Assembly (NCBI GenBank): GCA_964477275.1
Contig: CAYZDV010000015.1
Coordinates: 1-24,333, forward strand
From: CAYZDV01 sp964477275
Lineage (GTDB): Bacteria; Acidobacteriota; Aminicenantia; Aminicenantales; Aminicenantaceae
DNA: 24,333 nt
Reading direction: 5' to 3'
Shown: piece after piece, positions 1 to 8,016 of the stretch
Position numbering within the stretch: position 1 is the first letter of the stretch
How the letters are laid out: each line of letters opens with the position of its first letter
The notes under the pieces: generated by a model
The model's database searches: none
The model's input: only the letters and a program-made list of their open reading frames with translations
What the model was told of the DNA's origin: nothing
Program-made: the position numbers and the translations under genes

Positions 1-875
1 TCCTTTTCCTTTTTTGCCAGATAATCTTTTAATTCCTCTGGCAGGGGGCAGAAAAAAGCCATCTTTTTTTGGGAGCCAGGATGAAGGAAGGAAAGCGAAG
101 TGGCGTGGAGGAAAAGGCGTGGGGGGTCTTCTTTCGTCCTCCGGCGTCCATAGCGCCTATCGCCGACGACAGGATGACCGGAGGCGGCCAGATGGACCCG
201 AATCTGGTGAGTTCTGCCTGTAACGGGTCTGATTTCGAGGAGGGTCATGTCCTTGAATTCTTTCTGGACAGAGTAGAGGGTCAGCGCTTCTTTGGGCTTT
301 CTCGTCCGAATGGAAATCCTCTCCCCGTGCTTGACATGCCGGCCGATGGGCCAGCTGATCTCTCCCATCTTTTCGGGCATTTTTCCCCAGACAAGACCGG
401 TGTAGACCTTGTCCACGACCCTTCGTTTGAACTGCTGCTGAAGATCTCTGCAGGCGGCGATGGTCCGGGCCGCGACCATCAGCCCTGATGTCTCCTTATC
501 CAGGCGATGGACGATGCCAGGCCTTTGCTCGGGACCAATTCCCTTGAGCTCAGGGAAATAGAATAGCAAAACGTTGACCAGGGTGTGGTGCTGGACTCCG
601 GCGCCGGGGTGAACAACCATCCCTGCCGGCTTGATGAGGACCACCACCTGGTCGTCGCAGTAGAGGATGTTGAGGGGAATGTCTTCGGGCTCAATTTCCC
701 GGGAAACAGTGTCTTCATATTCGACTTCCACTCTTTCCCCAGCCTTCAACCTGTAGTTGGCCTTCTTTGGATTGCCGCTCACTTTGACCCTTTCCTCCTG
801 AATGAGCTTCTGAATTTGCGACCTGGTCAACTCCCTGATTCTTTGCGAAAGAAAGACATCCAGCCGCTGGTTCAT
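1..875 (-). CDS. rluD: RluA/RluD-family 23S rRNA pseudouridine synthase (3' end beyond window)
   Basis: The reading frame is open from an ATG at 875 to the left edge with no stop, so only the last few residues are missing. An S4 RNA-binding domain (about residues 1-75, including SGNPKKANYRLKAGERVEVE) is followed by the pseudouridine synthase core. The core has IKPAGMVVHPGAG, then the catalytic-Asp motif GIVHRLDKETSGLMVAAR, then the substrate-site motif PVTGRTHQIRVHLAAS, and near the end RLFLHATSLSF. Family knowledge: RluA/RluC/RluD enzymes isomerise uridines in 23S rRNA. The S4 domain plus position behind lspA favours RluD, but specificity cannot be proven here. An in-frame TGA at 923-925 limits the start. 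The purine-rich AAGGAG stretch lies about 25 bases before the ATG, further than usual. The gene follows lgt by 31 bases in the ileS operon. Confidence 0.93.
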   Translation of the reverse strand, partial: MNQRLDVFLSQRIRELTRSQIQKLIQEERVKVSGNPKKANYRLKAGERVEVEYEDTVSREIEPEDIPLNILYCDDQVVVLIKPAGMVVHPGAGVQHHTLVNVLLFYFPELKGIGPEQRPGIVHRLDKETSGLMVAARTIAACRDLQQQFKRRVVDKVYTGLVWGKMPEKMGEISWPIGRHVKHGERISIRTRKPKEALTLYSVQKEFKDMTLLEIRPVTGRTHQIRVHLAASGHPVVGDRRYGRRRTKEDPPRLFLHATSLSFLHPGSQKKMAFFCPLPEELKDYLAKKEK

Positions 876-906
876 CCCGGAGAGAGCGAAGATGAGAAAC
901 TCCTTT

Positions 907-1704
907 TTAGGCACTTTTTCGCCTTTTCAGGACAAGGAACAACAGCGCGCCGCCGATGATGCCCAGGATACAGAAAAGCTGGGGAAAGGAAAGGCTGAGA
1001 AAAGGAGAAGAGTGGCGAATGAGAAAAGCGCTGTCCGGATGGTCCCCCCTGAAGAACTCGGTGAAGTAGCGGATGATGGAGTAATTGATGATATAAAAAG
1101 CGAAAACCTGACCATCGAACACCTTTCTTTTGAGGATGAGAAAGAGAACAGCAAAATTGCAAAAATTCAAGGCCGCCTCATAAAGCTGCACGGGATGAAG
1201 AGGTATGCGGAGCGGGACTCCTGTCAAATCGTGGGCGTAGCCGCTGCGAAAAGTCACTGCCCAGAGAGTCGAGCACTCCCTTCCGAAGCAGCACCCGGCG
1301 CTGAAGCAACCGATGCGGCCAAACCCATGCCCCAGAGCCAGGGCCGGCCCGACAATGTCCGCAACTTTCCAGGTCGGAATCTTGTGCCGCCGGAAATACC
1401 AGAGCGCAAAGACGATCCCGAAAGCGAGCCCGCCCTGGAAAACGCCGCCTGAACGGGCCAGGCTGAACAGCTCGCCCGGTCTGTGCATGTAATAAGAAAA
1501 ATTTCCCGCAAAGAGAATGAGCTTCGCTCCAATGAGGGAGATGAGGATGGTATAAAATGCCATGTCCAGCATTTTCTCGGCCTGAAGCCCCTGTTTTCTC
1601 GACTGAATAAAGAGAAACCACAGCCCGCAAGCCACACCCAGAGCCAGCATAAATCCGTAGGTATGGATGGTGACAGGGCCGATCTTTAAGAGGATGGGGA
1701 ACAT
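907..1704 (-). CDS. lgt: Phosphatidylglycerol--prolipoprotein diacylglyceryl transferase
   Basis: The 265-residue protein has the hydrophobic multi-spanning pattern of Lgt, which transfers diacylglycerol from phosphatidylglycerol to the lipobox cysteine of prolipoproteins in the cytoplasmic membrane. The N-terminus has HTYGFMLALGV with the conserved Tyr-Gly. The glycine-rich GGVFQGGLAFG segment lies near residue 90. The signature HGFGRIGCFSAGCCFGREC spans about residues 126-144, including the Arg that is essential in the family. A basic tail (KRRKSA) ends the protein. The start at 1704 lies inside the end of lspA (19-base overlap), with AGGAG just before the ATG, implying translational coupling. 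Lgt and LspA catalyse consecutive steps of lipoprotein maturation, so their pairing makes functional sense. Confidence 0.96.
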   Translation of the reverse strand: MFPILLKIGPVTIHTYGFMLALGVACGLWFLFIQSRKQGLQAEKMLDMAFYTILISLIGAKLILFAGNFSYYMHRPGELFSLARSGGVFQGGLAFGIVFALWYFRRHKIPTWKVADIVGPALALGHGFGRIGCFSAGCCFGRECSTLWAVTFRSGYAHDLTGVPLRIPLHPVQLYEAALNFCNFAVLFLILKRKVFDGQVFAFYIINYSIIRYFTEFFRGDHPDSAFLIRHSSPFLSLSFPQLFCILGIIGGALLFLVLKRRKSA

Positions 1705-2180
1705 TTCTCCTTCTTCCTGAAGAGCAGTGCAAAAACCAGAAGCAAAGCGCCGATGGTGATGCTGGCATCGGCCAGGTTAAAGGAAGGCCAGTGCCATTTG
1801 CTGACGTAGAAATCCAGGAAATCGATCACATACCCCCTCAGGATTCTATCGATCAGATTTCCCAGAGCACCGGCCAGGATAAGGGAAAGTGAAACGAGGG
1901 TCAATCTGTCTGAAGCCGGCGTCAAGATAAAATAATAGACAACCACACACAGGGCGACCAGAGAGGCCAGCATGAGAATCCCGTGGAGGAGCGGGCTTCC
2001 GGACTGGGAGAAAAACCCGAAGATCGCACCCCGATTGTGGATGTGGGTGATGTCGAACAGGCCGGGAATGATAGTTTTGGAGCTCAGGAGAGCGACGTAT
2101 CGGTCGATCAGCACTTTGGTCAGCTGGTCGGCGAGGATGATACCGGCGGCCATCAACAGGTAAGGTGCACGGGCCTTCAT
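1686..2180 (-). CDS. lspA: Lipoprotein signal peptidase (signal peptidase II)
   Basis: The 164-residue membrane aspartyl protease cleaves the signal peptide of diacylglyceryl-modified prolipoproteins. The family motifs are present: ADQLTK near residue 17, HNRGAIFGFF near residue 48, NLIDRILRGYVIDFLDFY near residue 108 with the first catalytic Asp at about 120, and FNLADASITIG near residue 134 with the second catalytic Asp at about 138. Four hydrophobic segments and the length fit the family. Its ATG overlaps the ileS stop codon (ATGA at 2177-2180) and its 3' end overlaps the lgt start, so ileS, lspA and lgt form a tightly coupled operon. The ileS-lspA adjacency is widespread in bacteria. Confidence 0.97.
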   Translation of the reverse strand: MKARAPYLLMAAGIILADQLTKVLIDRYVALLSSKTIIPGLFDITHIHNRGAIFGFFSQSGSPLLHGILMLASLVALCVVVYYFILTPASDRLTLVSLSLILAGALGNLIDRILRGYVIDFLDFYVSKWHWPSFNLADASITIGALLLVFALLFRKKEKCSPSS

Positions 2181-4972
2181 GGATACACTTCTTTGACCAC
2201 TTCTTCACAGCGCTCACAGAAGTGGGGATATTCATGACTCTTCCCGACCGAAGGGATATAATTCCAGCATCTCTGGCATTTCTCCCAAGGCGCTCTGGCG
2301 ACTTCGATTTCCCATTCACCGCGGGGCTGCGGATCGACCTCCACCGCTGAGACGATAAACAGCATGGAAAGCTCTTTCTGATATTTCCTTATCAGCTCTT
2401 GCTCGGAAGCGGGGACCCTGAGAATGACTCTCGCTTCGAGAGAGTTTCCGATCGTCCCTGATGCCCGGGCTGTCTCGAGTCCTTTCAAAACCTTTTCCCG
2501 GACAAGCAGAAGACGCTCTCCCTCTTCGAACTGGGCTTTCTCCAGCCACTTCTCCTTGAAAGAGGGAAACAGCTCAAGATGAACCGATTCCTCTTTTCCC
2601 TGAAAAGCGGGCATGCTCTCCCATGCCTCTTCCGTACTGAAGGGCAAGATCGGAGCCATCAAGGCCAGGGTCGATTTCAAAAGAAAGAAAAGAGCTGTCT
2701 GGGCGGATCTCCGGAGCCTCGACCTCTTTGCCGAGCAGTAAAGCCTGTCTTTGAGGACATCCAGGTAGAAGGCGCTCAGGTCGACGGTGAAAAAATTGTA
2801 GATGGCGTGGAAAACGATGTGATACTCGTAGTCTCGATAGGCTTTCAGAACCTTTTTTCCGACCTGCACGCATCTCTCCAGAATCCACCTGTCCAGGAAT
2901 TCCATCTCCTGCGCATTGATGCTCTCTTTGTCCGGAAGGAAGTCATGGACATTGCCCAGAATGAACCGCCAGGTGTTCCGGATTTTCCGGTAGGCTTCGA
3001 CCAGCCTCTGCAGGGTCTCCTCGCCGAAACGGGCGTCCTCCTTGTAGTTGAGCATGGCCGCCCACAGCCTCAAAATCTCGGCACCGTTGCGGGATATGAC
3101 ATCATCGGGGTCGATGAAATTGCCCAGGGATTTGGACATCCCCCTCCCCTGCTCATCGAGGACAAAGCCGTGGGTGATGACCGTCTTGTAGGGAGAAGCT
3201 TTCCTGGCAGCAAGGCTAATGAACAACGAGCTGTTGAACCATCCTCTGTACTGGTCATGCCCCTCCACGTAGACATCGGATGGCCAGGGCAGGTCGGGGC
3301 GCTTGCCGAGAACGCTGTGGCTCGCCCCGGATTCAAACCAGACATCCAGGATATTGTTCTCTTTGTTGAACTGCTTTGAGCCGCATTGAGGGCACTCGGT
3401 CTGCGGCGGGAGGAGCTCCTCGGCCGTCTTCAGGAACCAGGAGTTGGAGCCTTCTTTCTCAAAAAGGTCGGCCACCATCAGGGTGAGCTCCTTATTGGCC
3501 AGGATGTATCCGCACCGATGGCAGTAAAAGGCGGGAATGGGCACGCCCCAGGTCCTCTGCCGGGAGATGCACCAGTCAGGCCTGGCTTTGACCATGTTGG
3601 CGATCCTTTCTTTTCCCCAGGGAGGAATCCAGCGGACCCTATTGATCTCTTCCAGGGCCCTTTCCCGCAAGTCGTTTTTATCCATGGAGATGAACCACTG
3701 GGCTGTCGCTCTGAAGATCACCGGGCTCTTGCAGCGCCAGCAGTGGGGATAAGAGTGGACGATTTCAGATTCCCTGATCAGAGTCCCGTCCTTTTTCATG
3801 TCTTCGTTGATGGCCTTGTTAGCCTCAAAGACGTTCATCCCTCCATATCTTTCGACCTGAGGCACAAACTTTCCGTCGCTTCCCACCGGAGTGTAAATGT
3901 CGAGGTCATAGGCAAGACCTGTAAGATAATCTTCATAGCCATGGCCGGGAGCCGTGTGAACGCATCCTGTCCCCTGGTCAAGAGTGACGTAGTCGGCCAG
4001 GACAAAGACCGACTCCCGGTCGATGAACGGATGACGCGCTTTCAAGCCCTCCACCTCTTTCCCGGAGAATGTGGCCAGGACCTTTGTCTGCTTGAACCCG
4101 AGCTCCTCAGCAAGGAGGGGAATCAGTCTTTTGGCAGCGATGTTCACCTCGCCGTCTGTCTGGAAAGCCGCATACTCATATTCGGGATGAAAGGCGATGG
4201 CCAGGTTAGCGGGAAGGGTCCAGGGCGTTGTGGTCCATATCAACACCGACACCTTTTTGTTTTTGAGGGCCGGAAATTTCTCTGAAAGGTCTGATATCAT
4301 CGAGAATTTGACATAGATGGAGAGAGACTTCCTGTCCCTGTATTCGATCTCCGCCTCTGCCAGCGCAGTCCGGCATTGAGGACACCAGTGAACGGGCCTT
4401 TTTCCTTTGTAAACATTGCCCATAGCAAAGAAAGCGGCCAGATGCCGGAGGACTTCCGCTTCATATTCCGGATTCATGGTCAGATAGGGTGCGTCCCATT
4501 CGCCGAATACTCCCAGCCGCCTGAACTGCTCCTTCTGAATGTCGACATATTTCAGGGCATACTTCTTGCACTCGTCTCTGATATCGATGAGCGTGAGTTC
4601 TCTTTTTGTGTCTCCCAGAAGCTGGTCGACCTTGATTTCGATGGGAAGCCCGTGGCAGTCCCAGCCGGGAAGGTAGGGCGCTCTGTATCCTTCCATGGTT
4701 TTGGACTTGACGATAAAATCTTTCAAAATCTTGTTCAGTGCAGTTCCCAGATGAATCCTTCCGTTGGCATAGGGCGGTCCGTCATGGAGCACGAAGGACG
4801 GGCCCTTCCTCCGTGCTTTCTGAATCTCCTGGTAAAGACTCATCTCCTCCCATTTCTTCAGGATTTCGGGCTCTCTCTGGGCGAGCTTGGCCTTCATCGA
4901 AAAAGTTGTCTGGGGAAGGTTCAAGGTCTCCTTGACCTTTTGTGCGTCCACCGTCCTGTCATCATCTGTCAT
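2177..4972 (-). CDS. ileS: Isoleucyl-tRNA synthetase
   Basis: The 931-residue class I aminoacyl-tRNA synthetase charges tRNA-Ile in the cytoplasm. The HIGH-type signature is PPYANGRIHLGTALNK (about residues 66-81). The editing (CP1) domain follows, including VLIWTTTPWTLPANLA. The second signature reads GRGMSKSLGN (Met at about 612), with Gly where Lys usually opens KMSKS. The C-terminal zinc ribbon has CQRCWN and CERCEE cysteine pairs, typical of bacterial-type IleS of this length. The ATG at 4972 is preceded by CCGGAG about seven bases upstream and lies roughly 45 bases downstream of a strong promoter. It is the first gene of the ileS-lspA-lgt-rluD unit. Confidence 0.98.
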   Translation of the reverse strand: MTDDDRTVDAQKVKETLNLPQTTFSMKAKLAQREPEILKKWEEMSLYQEIQKARRKGPSFVLHDGPPYANGRIHLGTALNKILKDFIVKSKTMEGYRAPYLPGWDCHGLPIEIKVDQLLGDTKRELTLIDIRDECKKYALKYVDIQKEQFRRLGVFGEWDAPYLTMNPEYEAEVLRHLAAFFAMGNVYKGKRPVHWCPQCRTALAEAEIEYRDRKSLSIYVKFSMISDLSEKFPALKNKKVSVLIWTTTPWTLPANLAIAFHPEYEYAAFQTDGEVNIAAKRLIPLLAEELGFKQTKVLATFSGKEVEGLKARHPFIDRESVFVLADYVTLDQGTGCVHTAPGHGYEDYLTGLAYDLDIYTPVGSDGKFVPQVERYGGMNVFEANKAINEDMKKDGTLIRESEIVHSYPHCWRCKSPVIFRATAQWFISMDKNDLRERALEEINRVRWIPPWGKERIANMVKARPDWCISRQRTWGVPIPAFYCHRCGYILANKELTLMVADLFEKEGSNSWFLKTAEELLPPQTECPQCGSKQFNKENNILDVWFESGASHSVLGKRPDLPWPSDVYVEGHDQYRGWFNSSLFISLAARKASPYKTVITHGFVLDEQGRGMSKSLGNFIDPDDVISRNGAEILRLWAAMLNYKEDARFGEETLQRLVEAYRKIRNTWRFILGNVHDFLPDKESINAQEMEFLDRWILERCVQVGKKVLKAYRDYEYHIVFHAIYNFFTVDLSAFYLDVLKDRLYCSAKRSRLRRSAQTALFFLLKSTLALMAPILPFSTEEAWESMPAFQGKEESVHLELFPSFKEKWLEKAQFEEGERLLLVREKVLKGLETARASGTIGNSLEARVILRVPASEQELIRKYQKELSMLFIVSAVEVDPQPRGEWEIEVARAPWEKCQRCWNYIPSVGKSHEYPHFCERCEEVVKEVYP

Positions 4973-5022
4973 GGATTTCTCCGGGTCGGATGTTTCGGGC
5001 GTTTACTATTATAAAACATGTT

Positions 5023-5050
5023 ATTTTATACCACTATCTCAAAATGTCAA
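5023..5050 (-). promoter_or_regulatory. Sigma70-type promoter of the ileS operon
   Basis: On the minus strand, a perfect TTGACA (5045-5050) and TAAAAT (5023-5028) are separated by 16 bases, placing the transcription start near 5016. This gives a leader of about 40 bases containing the ileS ribosome binding site. A second TATAAT (5008-5013) lies just downstream but lacks a good -35. No T-box-like structure fits in so short a leader. Confidence 0.7.
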
Positions 5051-5164
5051 CGAACCGAGAACTCATAACACCGCCGAGAGTATCAAAAAGCGGCAGCGAA
5101 AGAATTCCATCGCCGATTTTTGAGAATCCGCAGAAATCAATTCTGTTGAATCGGCTGAGGACCT

Positions 5165-5237
5165 GGGGATAAGGGGATGCCCTATGAATCCAGAGCGGCC
5201 GTTACGAGGAGCGGATCAAGAATGAAGACTTATCCCC
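5165..5237. repeat. Small inverted-repeat-bounded intergenic element (copy 1)
   Basis: The element lies between the 3' end of nadB and the ileS promoter, in a 306-base stretch without a gene. It is bounded by a perfect 9-base inverted repeat, GGGGATAAG (5165-5173) and CTTATCCCC (5229-5237). It contains TGCCCTATGA, five bases, then GAGCGG (5178-5198), and AGGAGCG near 5207. The same motif with the same spacing occurs in the element at 7763-7939. It could be a MITE/REP-like repeat or a structured RNA. No T-run follows the stem, so it is not an ordinary terminator. Confidence 0.5.
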
Positions 5238-5278
5238 GCAATGGTTGAAGAACAGGAGAAAAAAGCTGAGAGAAAAAC

Positions 5279-6853
5279 CTATTCTTTGATGTAATGAGCG
5301 CCCAGGCTGCGGGGATTACTCAGGGCCGCAAGGGTGATGAGCAGAGCCACCTGGATGCCGTGCTTGAGTCCGACCACCTTCTCGTCCATCTTGGCTTCTC
5401 TGTAGAATTTCTCGATCCTGTGGCGGAGATAATCCAGGTCGGCCCTCGCCCTCTCCAGCCTTTTGCTGGTCCGGATGATCCCGGCATAATTCCACATGGT
5501 TGAGCGGATGGATATCCAGTCCTGGTTGATCAGGGCCGGGTCCACTTCCTCTTCATGAGCAGGATAATACCATTCGCGAATATCGGAAAGCTTATACTGA
5601 ATCCTGGGGTTAAAGTGGGAAGCGATGTGCCGGGCGGTCCGGGTGCCCCAGACCAGACCCTCCAGGAGAGAGGTGGAAGCCAGCCGATTGGCTCCATGGA
5701 CGCCGGTACAGGAGGCTTCGCCGACCGCATAGAGGCCTTCCAGAGTGCTTCTGCCCCATCCATCGACCAGCACGCCGCCGCAGCAGTAATGGGCGGCGGG
5801 AACGACAGGAATGGGCTCTTTGGTGATGTCGATCCCGTACTCCAGACAGGTCTTGTAGATGGTGGGGAACCTCTTTTTAATGTCGAATTTGGCGTAGGAA
5901 CACAGGTCAAGATAGACATAACTGGAGTTGCTGTTGGTCATCTCTTCATAGATTGCTCTTGTCACCTCATCCCTGGGTGCCATTTCCTTCTTCTCATTGT
6001 AATTCTCCATGAAGGTCCGGCCTTCTCTTGTTTTGAGCCGGGCGCCCTCTCCTCTGACCGTTTCCGATATCAAAAAGCCGTCCGTGTCACGGTGAAAAAG
6101 GGAAGTCGGGTGGAACTGGATATATTCCATGTTGACGATCCTGGCTCCTGCCCTGGAGGCCATGGCATATCCGTCACCGATCGCGCCTCTCGGGTTCGAG
6201 GTGTAGAGATAAAGCGCACCGCAGCCGCCGGTAGCCAGGATGGTGTAGGGAGAAAAGATGATTTTCACCCGCTTTGTCTGATTATCCAGCATATAAGCGC
6301 CCACACACCGCGGTTCGTGGTAGTAGAAGTTGGGATTTGTGGAATGATGGGGAATGCAGAGCAGGTCGACCGCTGTATGACCGGCGAGAAGCGTCACGTT
6401 CGAATATTTTTTCAGATCGGCGATGAACCTCTCCTCGATGACCTTGCCCGTGGCATCCTTGATGTGGAGAATGCGCCGCCGCGAATGCCCGGCCTCCTGG
6501 GCATAATCCAGGGAATCCGGCGAACTCCTGGAAAATGGAATCTGGAGTTCCCTGATAAGGATGTCATCGACCGCTTTCTTGCCTTCGCTGGCCAGGATTT
6601 CCACCGCCTCCGGGTTGTTGATGCCGTCGCCTGACTCAAGGATGTCTTCCTTGAGGAACTCTGGACGGTCGTCCTTCCCCAGGGAGACGATTCCCCCCTG
6701 GGCGTAGTAGGTGTTGGATTCTTCGAGCCTGGCGTTTTTCGTGACCACCACCACCCTGAGGCCACTCTTCGCAGCTTCCATGGCGGCGCTGGCACCGGCA
6801 ATACCGCAGCCGATGATCAGCAGGTCGGTGGTGAGTTTTTCCTCTTCAGACAT
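5279..6853 (-). CDS. nadB: L-aspartate oxidase
   Basis: The 524-residue FAD flavoprotein oxidises L-aspartate to iminoaspartate, the first step of de novo NAD synthesis. The N-terminal dinucleotide-binding motif is LLIIGCGIAGASAA (Gly15-x-Gly17-x-x-Gly20). The substrate region has QFHPTSL with His at about 248, followed by RGEGARL. The C-terminal FAD segment has GANRLASTSLLEGLVWG. The length and order match NadB rather than succinate dehydrogenase or fumarate reductase subunits. The start is supported by AGGA a few bases before the ATG, and the gene begins 6 bases after the nadC stop. NadB normally feeds quinolinate synthase NadA, which is not in this window. In anaerobes fumarate rather than O2 is the likely electron acceptor (inference). 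Confidence 0.97.
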   Translation of the reverse strand: MSEEEKLTTDLLIIGCGIAGASAAMEAAKSGLRVVVVTKNARLEESNTYYAQGGIVSLGKDDRPEFLKEDILESGDGINNPEAVEILASEGKKAVDDILIRELQIPFSRSSPDSLDYAQEAGHSRRRILHIKDATGKVIEERFIADLKKYSNVTLLAGHTAVDLLCIPHHSTNPNFYYHEPRCVGAYMLDNQTKRVKIIFSPYTILATGGCGALYLYTSNPRGAIGDGYAMASRAGARIVNMEYIQFHPTSLFHRDTDGFLISETVRGEGARLKTREGRTFMENYNEKKEMAPRDEVTRAIYEEMTNSNSSYVYLDLCSYAKFDIKKRFPTIYKTCLEYGIDITKEPIPVVPAAHYCCGGVLVDGWGRSTLEGLYAVGEASCTGVHGANRLASTSLLEGLVWGTRTARHIASHFNPRIQYKLSDIREWYYPAHEEEVDPALINQDWISIRSTMWNYAGIIRTSKRLERARADLDYLRHRIEKFYREAKMDEKVVGLKHGIQVALLITLAALSNPRSLGAHYIKE

Positions 6854-6859
6854 AGAGTC

Positions 6860-7693
6860 CTACTTCTGAAATTCCATGCCGATATCAATGGATTTATAGG
6901 AATGGGTCAGGCTGCCAACAGAAATAAAGTCCACTCCCAGGGAAGCGAGCTCCCTGATTTTCCCGATGGAAACCTTTCCGGAAACCTCCAGAGGCACTCT
7001 TCCCGCCACCCAGCGGACGGCCTCTCTGATTTTCTCAGGAAGCATGTTATCCAGCATGATCATGTCCGATCCGCTCTCATAGGCCTCCTGGACTTCCTTG
7101 AGGCTTGTGACTTCGACTTCCACCTTGATTCCCGGTTTCACTTTCCCTCTGGCTTTCCTGATGGCTTCGGAGATACTGCCGATGCACCGCAGATGGTTGT
7201 CCTTGATCAGAACCATCTCGGAGAGGTTCTGACGGTGGTTGTGTCCCCCGCCCATCTTCACCGCATATTTTTCTAAGCTTCTCAGTCCCGGGGTCGTTTT
7301 CCGGGTATCCAGGATTTTTGCTCGCGTCCCGTCCAGCTCACTGACAAACTTCCGGGTGGTGGTGGCAATTCCCGACATCCTCTGCAGAAAATTCAAGGCC
7401 GTCCGCTCTCCTTTGAGGAGGGAAATGGAAGGGCCATGGAGGGTGGCCAGGATGTCTCCTTTCTTGAAAACCTGGCCGTCCTTCAGTTTTTTCTTGAAAA
7501 CAATCGAGGAGTCAAGCTGATGAAAAACCCTGTGCGCGACGTCGATTCCGGCCAGGACGCCTTCTTCCTTGGCCAGGATAACCGCATCCGAGATGGAATC
7601 GAGCGGAATGATGCTCTCTGAAGTGATGTCCCCCTGAGGCATGTCCTCTTCGAGGGCAGCCCTGATGACCGCATCCAGCTCTTCTTCCCTCAT
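6860..7693 (-). CDS. nadC: Nicotinate-nucleotide pyrophosphorylase (quinolinate phosphoribosyltransferase)
   Basis: The 277-residue enzyme converts quinolinate and PRPP to nicotinate mononucleotide, CO2 and PPi. The diagnostic motifs are EDMPQGDITSE (about residues 16-26), LNFLQRMSGIAT, DTRKTTPGLRSLEKYAV, and GGGHNHR with basic residues that bind the substrate phosphates. VLIKDNHLR and the C-terminal DFISVGSLTHS follow. An in-frame TAA lies four codons upstream of the ATG, fixing the start. The ATG lies only 8 bases after a consensus TATAAT and has no Shine-Dalgarno sequence, so the mRNA is probably leaderless. It is the promoter-proximal gene of a nadC-nadB operon. Confidence 0.97.
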   Translation of the reverse strand: MREEELDAVIRAALEEDMPQGDITSESIIPLDSISDAVILAKEEGVLAGIDVAHRVFHQLDSSIVFKKKLKDGQVFKKGDILATLHGPSISLLKGERTALNFLQRMSGIATTTRKFVSELDGTRAKILDTRKTTPGLRSLEKYAVKMGGGHNHRQNLSEMVLIKDNHLRCIGSISEAIRKARGKVKPGIKVEVEVTSLKEVQEAYESGSDMIMLDNMLPEKIREAVRWVAGRVPLEVSGKVSIGKIRELASLGVDFISVGSLTHSYKSIDIGMEFQK

Positions 7694-7701
7694 GAGTAAA
7701 G

Positions 7702-7730
7702 ATTATAAATCTTTGCCTTTCCCCCGTCAA
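7702..7730 (-). promoter_or_regulatory. Promoter of nadC-nadB, predicted leaderless start
   Basis: On the minus strand, TTGACG (7725-7730) and a perfect TATAAT (7702-7707) are separated by 17 bases. Only 8 bases separate the -10 box from the nadC ATG, so a normal start point falls at or within about two bases of the ATG. Confidence 0.75.
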
Positions 7731-7762
7731 TGAACCTCTTTTGGAGGCCGGCATTTCCAACT

Positions 7763-7939
7763 CCGTGACGGAAAAAAGACCAAAACGGTGAGGGTTGGGG
7801 GTGAGGAGTGCCCTATGATGCTTGAGCGGGCATGGTTTCTCTCCGAAGGAGAGAAGAGCGAAAGCGGAATGGGAGCTCGTTTTCCTCGCCGGGGAAAAGG
7901 AGCGTCCGACGAACTCCCCAGCCCTCACCGTTGTCACGG
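7763..7939. repeat. Inverted-repeat-bounded structured intergenic element (copy 2)
   Basis: The element occupies most of the 323-base gap between nadC and tldD. Arms 7784-7800 and 7916-7932 form a 17-base inverted repeat with one mismatch (a possible G-U pair). Outer arms CCGTGAC (7763-7769) and GTCACGG (7933-7939) extend it, with a 14-base bulge on the left. Inside is a perfect hairpin of 8 base pairs with a GAA loop (7837-7855), a second small stem (7880-7898), and TGCCCTATGA-N5-GAGCGG (7809-7829) shared with the element at 5165-5237. No open frame of note is present. It may be a MITE/REP-type element or a structured RNA. Confidence 0.6.
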
Positions 7940-7964
7940 AAAAAGAATTACTTCCTTTTTAGTG

Positions 7965-7993
7965 TTGCCTCTGAACGGCATGTTCGCTAAAAT
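7965..7993 (+). promoter_or_regulatory. Probable promoter of tldD-tldE
   Basis: TTGCCT (7965-7970) and TAAAAT (7988-7993) are separated by 17 bases, placing the start near 8000 and giving a leader of about 17 bases. It lies just outside the right end of the inverted-repeat element. There is no convincing Shine-Dalgarno sequence, only GGTAAG very close to the ATG. Confidence 0.5.
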
Positions 7994-8016
7994 GAACGAG
8001 TCCTGAACGGTAAGAA

